From Thiohalocapsa sp. (GTDB lineage: Bacteria; Pseudomonadota; Gammaproteobacteria; Chromatiales; Chromatiaceae): DNA of 32,153 bases. Made by a program: the position numbers and the translations under genes. Of the stretch, positions 7,416 to 14,119 are shown one piece after another. The notes under the pieces were generated by a model. It was not told where the DNA came from. It did not search any database and worked only from the letters and a program-made list of their open reading frames with translations. The stretch's first letter is position 1; the number at the start of each line of letters is the position of its first letter. The stretch is from NCBI GenBank assembly GCA_028277725.1, contig JANQFX010000080.1, forward strand, positions 1-32,153, read 5' to 3'.

Positions 7416-8633
7416 TCAGACGCCGTTGCTCGACGCCTCCGCGGCCCCTTGCTCCAGTGCAAGGCCGCTGCTCTTGCCCGCATTTCGCCACAGCGCCAAG
7501 TCGCTGAGCCGTTCTTCCAGGCCCTCGATGACCCGGTGCCACCCCAGTGCTTCTGCCGTTGAGCGCGCAGCGTTTCCCATGCGTTTGAGCCGCTCGCGAT
7601 CGGATGCCGCCGAGAGAGCGGTCGCGACAAAGGCGTCGCCGTCGCCGGAGGGTACCAGCCAGCCGTTCTCGCCAACGCGCACGTGCTCATGGGCCGCCGC
7701 CTCGTCGAAAGCGGTGACGGCCACCCCGCTCGCCATCGCCTCTGTGACCACGTTGCCGAAGGTCTCGGTGAGGCTCGGGAACACGAACAGGTCGCCGCTG
7801 GCGTAGTGCCGCGCGAGGTCCTCGCCGGTCTTGGCGCCGACGAACAGGCAGTCCGGGTGTGCCCGTTCCAGCCTGGCACGTTCGGGACCGTCGCCGACGA
7901 GCACGCAGCGGACCTTGTCGCGACGCTCGATCAGGGCACGCATGGCTCGCAGGGCGAGGTCGATGTTCTTCTCCGCGGCGATACGCCCGACATAGAGCGC
8001 GACCATGCCTTCATCCGGGCAACCCCAGTTGCGTCGCAGGGCGTCACAGCGCCGGCTCGGGTTGAAGAGCTCCGTGTCGACGCCGCGGCTGAACACGTGC
8101 ACATTGTGGAAACCGGACGCGTCGAGTTGGCTGCGCAGGGTGCGGGTTGGCACCAGCGTCGCATCGGAGCGGTTGTGGAAGTGCTTGAGGCTGTTGACGA
8201 TCGGTCGCGTCAGCAGCCCGAGTCCGTAGTGCCGGCTGTACTGGTGGAACTGGGTATGGAAGCCCGTAACCACGGGGATCTCTGAGCGGAGCGCGGCGTT
8301 GAGCGCTGCATGTCCAAGCGGCCCCTCCGTTGCGACATAGATCACGTCCGGTCGCAGGCGCAACCACAGGTGACGCAGGCGCCAATAGACCGGGAGGCCG
8401 AAGCGCAGCCCGCGATAACCCGGGATGGGCAGACCGGGCACGAGAAAGGTCCCGCGCGGCGCGCGACGACCTCGGTCCGCCGCCTGCCGCGGGCGCACCA
8501 GCAAAACGTGGTGACCGAGCCGGGACAAGCCGCCGACTAGATGACGCATGGTATTGGCGACGCCGTTGATCTCCGGGGGAAAGGTCTCGGTCACGACGCC
8601 GATGCGAAGTTGACGTGTATCGCCCATGTTCAT
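7416..8633 (-). CDS. Family 4 glycosyltransferase (MgtA/SqdX/Agt-like)
   Basis: The 405-residue GT-B glycosyltransferase has the amino-terminal ETFPPEINGVANTM acceptor-side motif, GFHTQFHQYSRHYG, VGRIAAEKNIDLALRA and the donor-binding EX7E region SLTETFGNVVTEAMASG. This is the pattern of GDP-mannose- or nucleotide-sugar-dependent transferases acting on lipid acceptors (MgtA and SqdX relatives). It is the last gene of an operon with the acyltransferase and OlsB-like genes and overlaps the acyltransferase stop by 4 bases (ATGA at 8630-8633), which points to translational coupling. A lipid substrate such as diacylglycerol is inferred from that context; the sugar donor cannot be told from sequence. 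Met3 (8627) is an alternative start. Confidence 0.87.
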   Translation of the reverse strand: MNMGDTRQLRIGVVTETFPPEINGVANTMRHLVGGLSRLGHHVLLVRPRQAADRGRRAPRGTFLVPGLPIPGYRGLRFGLPVYWRLRHLWLRLRPDVIYVATEGPLGHAALNAALRSEIPVVTGFHTQFHQYSRHYGLGLLTRPIVNSLKHFHNRSDATLVPTRTLRSQLDASGFHNVHVFSRGVDTELFNPSRRCDALRRNWGCPDEGMVALYVGRIAAEKNIDLALRAMRALIERRDKVRCVLVGDGPERARLERAHPDCLFVGAKTGEDLARHYASGDLFVFPSLTETFGNVVTEAMASGVAVTAFDEAAAHEHVRVGENGWLVPSGDGDAFVATALSAASDRERLKRMGNAARSTAEALGWHRVIEGLEERLSDLALWRNAGKSSGLALEQGAAEASSNGV

Positions 8634-9475
8634 GTCCCATCACCAGCGCGCGGAGGCCGAGCGGCGGTATCCGTTTCTGTTTGAGGTCCGGATCGGGCGG
8701 CCGCGGACGCCGCCGGGCAGTGCGCGGCGGGCCGCTGCAGCATCGCCTCCGCAATCGCCGTTCGACAGGCCTCCGCGAGCTGTCGCCGATTCAGGCCCGC
8801 CGCGGAGATCGGCTCGAGAAAGGTCACGGTGACCGATAACCCCGGGTGTTTGAGGATGCGCGACAGGTGCGCAACCAGGGTGTCGTCGCCGATGAAGGGC
8901 GCGATCGGGTCCGGCTCCGCGGCGCGGCCATAGCGGATCGCCACCGGCAGAATGCGGGCCTCATCCTGTTCCACCGCGGCGAACAGCCGGGCATGGAAAC
9001 GGCCCAGTGCGCGGCCGTCGTGGGTGGTGCCCTCGGGGAAGATGGCGACCAATTCGCCCCGCTGCACCCGAGCGCCGATGGACCGAGCAATGGCCGACGC
9101 CTGGTGGCCTCCCCGTTGCAGGAAGATCGTGCCGGAGAGCCCCGCGAGCCAACCCACCAGCGGCCAAGCGCGCACCTCCGCCTTGGACACGAATCGTGCT
9201 GGCGCCAGGCTTCCGAGCACCGGGATATCCAGCCAAGAGATATGGTTGCCGACGAGCAGTCCGGCGGCTTCCGGCCTGCCGATGGCCCGTATCTCGAGCG
9301 ACAGACACCGGCACAGGCCCCGGTGCCACCAGATCACCAGGTCCCATAGCCAGGGGTGCGGCAGCTTCAGCGCCATACAGGCGGCGACGCCGGTGCCGAG
9401 TATCGTGCCGGTCCCCAGGTGTGCGCTTAGGCGCAACAGGCGCCAGGCCGGCGTCAGTCGATCGATTGCCGTCAA
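8630..9475 (-). CDS. 1-acyl-glycerol-3-phosphate / lyso-ornithine lipid acyltransferase (OlsA-like)
   Basis: The 281-residue PlsC-family protein has the acyltransferase motifs NHISWLD (the H-X4-D catalytic box), the FLQRG segment and FPEGTT. A hydrophobic amino-terminal segment (about residues 20-40) suggests membrane attachment. PlsC enzymes acylate lysophosphatidate; OlsA members add the second acyl chain to lyso-ornithine lipid and often also act on lysophosphatidate. Position directly downstream of an OlsB-like gene, with a 4-base ATGA overlap (9472-9475), makes OlsA the better reading. The Ala/Pro/Arg-rich tail after about residue 245 is not part of the domain. It overlaps the glycosyltransferase start by 4 bases. 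Confidence 0.88.
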   Translation of the reverse strand: MTAIDRLTPAWRLLRLSAHLGTGTILGTGVAACMALKLPHPWLWDLVIWWHRGLCRCLSLEIRAIGRPEAAGLLVGNHISWLDIPVLGSLAPARFVSKAEVRAWPLVGWLAGLSGTIFLQRGGHQASAIARSIGARVQRGELVAIFPEGTTHDGRALGRFHARLFAAVEQDEARILPVAIRYGRAAEPDPIAPFIGDDTLVAHLSRILKHPGLSVTVTFLEPISAAGLNRRQLAEACRTAIAEAMLQRPAAHCPAASAAARSGPQTETDTAARPPRAGDGT

Positions 9476-10236
9476 TGCTCGCCGACACGCTCCAAGAAAT
9501 GCCGTGCGTAGGCCGGATTCAGGTCAGTCAAGTCCAGCAGCATCAGCGCGTCTCCGACCTCGAAGTCTGGGTCTCGACAGGCCTCGCCGCAGACCTTGGC
9601 ACCCAGGCGGACATAGGCCCTCAGCAATGCGGGCAGGGGTGCGTCCAACACGCCCGTCGGCGTATCGCACAGGAGCGGTTGCCTTGGCGTCACGCGCAGG
9701 TCCGTTGGTGAGAGCGCCTGTCGGCGAAGACGGTTCATGATGGCCGCGGCCTGTAGGTCGCCGTCGCCGAGGGGCATCGATGCACAGCCGAACAGGTAGT
9801 CGATGCCGTGCAGCTGAATATACCCCGCAATGCCCGACCAGAGCACCGCGATGGCCGCTCCATGGCGGCAGTGGGCAGAGATGCAGGTGCGCCCGACCTC
9901 GAGCAGGTTGCCCGGCAGCTGCGGGATACGGCCGAGGTCGAACTCGCCCTCGGAGTAGAAGCCGCCGATACGGCGCGCAACTCGTCCGTTCAGCAGTCGG
10001 GTGCAGCCGATGACCTCCCCTGTCTTGGTCTCGCGGACCAGCAGGTGGTGGCAGTGCTCGTCGAAATCGTCCGCGTCCAGGCCCGCCGGGCCGTTCTTGA
10101 GTCGGGCGCCCAATTCCTCTCCGAACACTTGGTAGCGCAGGGCCTGCGCCTGACGCACGGCCTCGTGCCCCGCCGCAAGCTCCACGAATAGCCGTTCTCC
10201 GCGTCGGGCCGGGAGCGCGGATGCGTTGAGTCCCAT
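9472..10236 (-). CDS. L-ornithine N-alpha-acyltransferase (OlsB-like)
   Basis: This GNAT-fold acyltransferase (COG3176) would form the amide bond between a 3-hydroxyacyl-ACP and ornithine, the first step of ornithine-lipid synthesis. Family features are the RYQVFGEELGA segment near the start, DEHCHHLLV, VIGCTRLL, a FYSEGEFDL segment, LEVGRTCI, YLFGCASM and the carboxy-terminal half typical of OlsB. From the ATG at 10236 the protein is 254 residues, and GGTGAGG just upstream is a good ribosome-binding site. The frame stays open to 10383, but the longer start would put the Pho-box-like repeats inside the gene. It heads an operon with the OlsA-like and glycosyltransferase genes through 4-base overlaps. 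N-acylhomoserine-type or other amino-acid acylation cannot be excluded. Confidence 0.83.
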   Translation of the reverse strand: MGLNASALPARRGERLFVELAAGHEAVRQAQALRYQVFGEELGARLKNGPAGLDADDFDEHCHHLLVRETKTGEVIGCTRLLNGRVARRIGGFYSEGEFDLGRIPQLPGNLLEVGRTCISAHCRHGAAIAVLWSGIAGYIQLHGIDYLFGCASMPLGDGDLQAAAIMNRLRRQALSPTDLRVTPRQPLLCDTPTGVLDAPLPALLRAYVRLGAKVCGEACRDPDFEVGDALMLLDLTDLNPAYARHFLERVGEH

Positions 10237-10299
10237 GACCTCACCCCGTCGATCAATCTCAGGCAATAACCCACCATAGCCCATCAAGTTTGCAGGGGC

Positions 10300-10328
10300 G
10301 TGAGGGATGGATGACGGATTGATGACGC
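10300..10328 (-). promoter_or_regulatory. Candidate tandem Pho box before olsB
   Basis: On the minus strand three heptamers lie at exact 11-bp spacing: GCGTCAT (10328-10322), CCGTCAT (10317-10311) and CCCTCAC (10306-10300). The consensus Pho-box heptamer is CTGTCA(T/C) with 4-bp spacers. Matches are five, six and five of seven. The block ends 63 bases before the preferred olsB start. It implies PhoB control of the ornithine-lipid operon. Confidence 0.5.
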
Positions 10329-10379
10329 GGGGCACCAAGGGCTTTGGCCCCTGGCGCCGATGTGCTGTGCCCTGGGCGG

Positions 10380-11045
10380 TCACTCGGGTGCGGCGTGCAA
10401 CGACAGCATGGGCCAGCCGCGCGCCCGCGCGGCCTCGGCAAGGTCCGGGTCCGGGTCGACGGTTATGGCGTGGTCTACGCGTTCGAGCAGAGGCAGGTCG
10501 TTGATCGAGTCGCTGTAGAAGGTGCTACCCGCGAGGTCCTCGTCGCGTTCGCTCAGCCAGGCCTCCAGGCGGGTGACTTTGCCCGCCTGGAAGGCCGGTA
10601 TGCCTGCGACGCGACCAGTGAAGCCGGTGCCGTCGCGCTCGGGTTCCGTCGCGATCAGGTGCCGGATGCCGAAGCGCTCCACGATCGGCGCTGTGACGAA
10701 GGCATTGGTGGCGGTGATGACCAGCAGCGTGTCGCCACGGCGGCGATGCTGATCCACCAGATCCAGCGCGGGCTGGCCGATGCAGGGCTCGATCCGTTTG
10801 GAGAGGAACTCGCCCCGCCAGCGGTACAGGTCAGCGGGATCATTGTCCCGGAGGGGGCGCAACGCGAACGCCAGAAAGGCGTCGATGTCGAGCCGACCCG
10901 CGCGGTAGTCCTCGTAGAATTGCGCGTTGGCGCGCTCGTAGTCGTCCCCGTCGACCACACCGAGCTCCACCAGGTATCGGCCCCAGAGGTAGTCCGAGTC
11001 GCCGGAGAGCAGGGTGTTGTCGAGATCGAAAATGGCGAGGGGCAT
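10380..11045 (-). CDS. HAD-IB family phosphatase (SerB-like)
   Basis: The 221-residue haloacid-dehalogenase hydrolase shows all four motifs: Asp7 and Asp9 (FDLDNTLL), Thr111 (VITAT), Lys156 (AGKV) and Asp179/Asp183 ([11 protein letters not shown]). A helical cap sits between motifs I and II. This matches subfamily IB proteins related to phosphoserine phosphatase. The same gene precedes rppH and ptsP in Pseudomonas, so the neighbourhood is conserved. Proposed substrates in the family range from phosphoserine to histidinol phosphate and lipid phosphates; the sequence does not decide. It is divergent from rppH, and its stop lies 51 bases upstream of the candidate Pho box. Confidence 0.88.
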   Translation of the reverse strand: MPLAIFDLDNTLLSGDSDYLWGRYLVELGVVDGDDYERANAQFYEDYRAGRLDIDAFLAFALRPLRDNDPADLYRWRGEFLSKRIEPCIGQPALDLVDQHRRRGDTLLVITATNAFVTAPIVERFGIRHLIATEPERDGTGFTGRVAGIPAFQAGKVTRLEAWLSERDEDLAGSTFYSDSINDLPLLERVDHAITVDPDPDLAEAARARGWPMLSLHAAPE

Positions 11046-11182
11046 GGGGCTGTGTGTCGGCGTCGGAAAATCGGCACGCTAACGAAATGCCGGCCCATCA
11101 GCAAAGGCTAAAATGCGCGCGGGTTTGCCCGGTTGCGCCCGGTTGTGGAAAAATGCGCTCGCACTCAATGAGGTACGCCGCC

Positions 11183-11758
11183 TTGATCGACCCGGACGGT
11201 TTTCGGCCCAACGTCGGAATTATTCTGAGCAACGAACAGCGTCGGCTGTTCTGGGGCCGGCGTATCGGTCAGAACTCCTGGCAGTTTCCGCAGGGCGGCA
11301 TCCGCTCGGACGAGACGCCACTGGAGGCGATGTATCGGGAGCTCGAGGAGGAGGTCGGCCTGAAGCCGGCGCACGTCACCGTCCTCGGCAGCACCCATGG
11401 CTGGCTCCGCTACCGATTGCCGCGGCGCTTCATCCGTCGGCGCTGCGGTCCCACCTGTATCGGCCAGAAACAGGTCTGGTTCATGCTCCGCATCGACTGT
11501 TGCGAGAGTACCTTCTGCCTGGACGGCTGCGACAAGCCCGAGTTCGACGCCTGGCGCTGGGTACGCTACTGGTATCCCTTGCGCGAGGTCGTCTACTTCA
11601 AGCGCCACGTCTATGCCCGCGCCCTGGAGGAACTCGCGCCGCTGATCTTTCCGGACGGTGCGCCCGCCCCTGATATGGCGGAGGTCGATGGGCTCGCGCC
11701 GACGCCCGCTCGTCCCAGGCTTCAGGTGGCGGCCGCCCTGCGGCAGCGCCGCCGCTAA
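11183..11758 (+). CDS. rppH: RNA pyrophosphohydrolase RppH
   Basis: RppH removes pyrophosphate from the 5' triphosphate end of transcripts and so triggers RNase E decay. The Nudix box (residues 38-60, GG...RELEEEVGL) includes the catalytic Glu53, Glu56 and Glu57, and the family stretches [32 protein letters not shown] and FKRHVY are intact. With the TTG start at 11183 the numbering equals that of E. coli RppH (MIDDDGYRPN against IDPDGFRPN), and TGAGGT lies 8-9 bases upstream. In-frame ATGs at 11168 and 11153 would add 5 or 10 residues. The protein has an unusual number of cysteines between residues 85 and 115 (C-X3-C, CC, C-X3-C). ptsP follows 50 bases downstream. Confidence 0.93.
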   Translation: MIDPDGFRPNVGIILSNEQRRLFWGRRIGQNSWQFPQGGIRSDETPLEAMYRELEEEVGLKPAHVTVLGSTHGWLRYRLPRRFIRRRCGPTCIGQKQVWFMLRIDCCESTFCLDGCDKPEFDAWRWVRYWYPLREVVYFKRHVYARALEELAPLIFPDGAPAPDMAEVDGLAPTPARPRLQVAAALRQRRR

Positions 11759-11808
11759 TCGACCGACGTCGCCCCGCCGCGGGCGCCGGGGTCCGCTCAC
11801 GCCCACCC

Positions 11809-14073
11809 ATGCTCGATACGCTGCGCCGCATCCTCGAAGCCGTCGATCGCGCCACCTCCCTCAACACGGCGCTCAATATCATCGTCCACGAGGTGAAGCG
11901 GGCCATCGGTGCGGACGTCTGCTCGGTCTGGCTCACCGACACCGAGCGGCGCGAGCACGTCCTCCTGGCCACCGACGGCCTGCCGACGTCCGAGGTCGGC
12001 AGATTGCGGATTCCGCTCAACCGCGGGCTCATCGGCCGCGTCGCCGAGCGTTTCGATATCCTCAATCTCGACGATGCGCCCAAGCATCCCTGCTACCTGT
12101 CCATTCAGCACAGTGCGGAGGCGCCCTACCACGGTTTCCTCGGCGTCCCAATCATTCTGCATCGCAAGGTCCTGGGTGTGCTCGTGCTGCGCCGCCGGAT
12201 GCCGCAACGCTTCGCCGACGAAGAACTGACCTTTGTCGTTACCCTGGCCGTGCAACTCGCTGGCGCCATCGCGCTGGCGCGCAGCAGCGGCGAACTCAGC
12301 GGCGTCCCGACGCCGTCGGGTCTGCCCAGTCGGTTTCTGGCTGGCATCGCCGCGGCACCGGGTGTCGGTATCGGCACGGCCTACGTCGTCTATCCCACCG
12401 CCGATCTCGATGCCGTGCCGGATAAGCCCTGTCCCGAGACGGCCGCCGAGATCGATGCCTTCCGGGCCGCAGTCGATGGTGTCGAGCAAGACCTGGGTCG
12501 GGTCTGCAGCCGCCTCCGGGGCATGCTGCGTGACGAGGACCAGGCGCTGTTCGACGCCTGGCGGCTGATGCTTCGCAGCGATACCTTCCTCGGCGCGACC
12601 ATCACGCGTATCGAGGCCGGCAATTGGGCGCAGGGTGCGCTGCGCGAGACCGTGACGGAGCTGCTCGCCGAGTTCGACCGCATGGACGACACCTACCTGC
12701 GCGAGCGCGGTGCCGACGTCCGCGATCTCGGTCGCCAGGTCCTGTTGCGCCTGCAGCCGGCCGACGCCCAACAGCACGAGTTCCCCGCGCAGACGGTGCT
12801 GGTGGGTGATGAGATCAGCGCCATGCAGATCGCTTCCGTCCCGCGCGAGCGGCTGGCAGCGCTCGTTAGCCGAGCCGGGTCCGTGTCCTCCCACGTCGCG
12901 ATCCTGGCCCGTGGCATGGGCATCCCCACCGCCGTCGGCGTGCAGGATCTGCCGGTGAGTCGGCTCGAAGGACGGCCCGTGATCGTCGACGGTTATCGCG
13001 GCCGCGTCTATGTGCAGCCGACCGCGGTGGTCAGCGCCGAGTATCGGCGTCTGGTCATCGAGGAGCGGGCCTTCTCCGCGGAGCTGGATACGCTGCGCGG
13101 GCAGCCCGCCGAGACCACGGACGGTTACAGCCTGCCGCTCTATGTCAACACCGGACTGGTGGTGGAACAGCGCCCCGCCGGTGGCGACGAGGCGGCCGGC
13201 ATCGGCCTGTATCGCACCGAGCTGCCCTTCATGATCCGCGATCGTTTTCCGGGCGAGGAGACCCAGGTGGAGCACTACCGCAAGGTGTTGCAGAGTGTCG
13301 CGCCCAAGCCGGTGAACATCCGCACCCTGGACGTCGGCGGTGACAAGTCCTTGCCCTACTTCCCCACCGAGGAGCCGAACCCCTTCCTGGGTTGGCGCGG
13401 CATCCGATTCACCCGCGACCACCCCGAGATCTTCGGCACCCAGGTGCGCGCCATGCTGCGCGCCGCCATCGGACTCGACAACCTGCAGCTGCTGCTGCCC
13501 ATGATCACCACCGTCGACGAGCTCGACGACGCGCTGCTGCGCATCCAGCGCGCCGTCGACGAGTTGCTGGAACAGGGGCATCCGGTGCGGATGCCGCCGG
13601 TGGGCTTGATGATCGAGGTGCCAGCCGCGGTCTACCAGGCGCAGATCCTCGCCAGGCGCGTGTCCTTCCTGTCCGTCGGCACCAACGACCTGACCCAGTA
13701 CCTACTCGCCGTGGACCGCAACAACGCACGCGTCGCCGCCCTCTACGATGAGTTCCACCCGGCGGTGCTGCGTGCGCTGGTTCAGGTGGTGGAGGCCGCC
13801 CGTGCCGAGGGACGCGAGGTCAGTGTCTGCGGAGAGCTCGCCGGTGATCCCAAGGCGACGCCCCTGCTGCTCGGCATGGGTGTGCACAGCCTCAGCATGA
13901 GCGCAGGGAGCCTGCTGAGGGTCAAGGGCGTCGTGCGCAGCATGAGCCGGTCGCGGGCGCGGGAACTGCTGCGCGAGGCGCTGGGCTGTGAAAGCGGCGA
14001 GTCGGTGCGGCGGCTGCTGACGGATGCCCTGGAGGAGATCGGCCTGGGCGGACTGGTGCGCGTAGGGCGCTGA
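11809..14073 (+). CDS. ptsP: Phosphoenolpyruvate-protein phosphotransferase PtsP (EI-Ntr)
   Basis: PtsP phosphorylates NPr using phosphoenolpyruvate and starts the nitrogen-related PTS, a regulatory cascade. The 754-residue protein has an amino-terminal GAF domain (about 1-160), then the enzyme I domains. The phosphohistidine is His362 in SSHVAILARGMGIP. The TIM barrel carries GLYRTELPF, LDVGGDKSLPYF, GWRGIRF, PMITTV, GLMIEVPAA, FLSVGTNDLTQY and the active-site Cys674 (VSVCGELAGDP). Length is normal for the family. It follows rppH as in Pseudomonas and is convergent with the chain-length gene at 14120. NPr and EIIA-Ntr genes are not in the window. Confidence 0.96.
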   Translation: MLDTLRRILEAVDRATSLNTALNIIVHEVKRAIGADVCSVWLTDTERREHVLLATDGLPTSEVGRLRIPLNRGLIGRVAERFDILNLDDAPKHPCYLSIQHSAEAPYHGFLGVPIILHRKVLGVLVLRRRMPQRFADEELTFVVTLAVQLAGAIALARSSGELSGVPTPSGLPSRFLAGIAAAPGVGIGTAYVVYPTADLDAVPDKPCPETAAEIDAFRAAVDGVEQDLGRVCSRLRGMLRDEDQALFDAWRLMLRSDTFLGATITRIEAGNWAQGALRETVTELLAEFDRMDDTYLRERGADVRDLGRQVLLRLQPADAQQHEFPAQTVLVGDEISAMQIASVPRERLAALVSRAGSVSSHVAILARGMGIPTAVGVQDLPVSRLEGRPVIVDGYRGRVYVQPTAVVSAEYRRLVIEERAFSAELDTLRGQPAETTDGYSLPLYVNTGLVVEQRPAGGDEAAGIGLYRTELPFMIRDRFPGEETQVEHYRKVLQSVAPKPVNIRTLDVGGDKSLPYFPTEEPNPFLGWRGIRFTRDHPEIFGTQVRAMLRAAIGLDNLQLLLPMITTVDELDDALLRIQRAVDELLEQGHPVRMPPVGLMIEVPAAVYQAQILARRVSFLSVGTNDLTQYLLAVDRNNARVAALYDEFHPAVLRALVQVVEAARAEGREVSVCGELAGDPKATPLLLGMGVHSLSMSAGSLLRVKGVVRSMSRSRARELLREALGCESGESVRRLLTDALEEIGLGGLVRVGR

Positions 14074-14119
14074 GTCATGGGCCAAGAGCCAGCGAAACGA
14101 CTCCGGTCGCGCGATCGAC

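Noticed and set aside
11797..13581. A 594-codon open frame antisense to ptsP
   Set aside because: It lies opposite an intact, motif-complete ptsP; GC-rich codon use commonly opens the complementary frame, and its residue pattern shows no recognisable domain.
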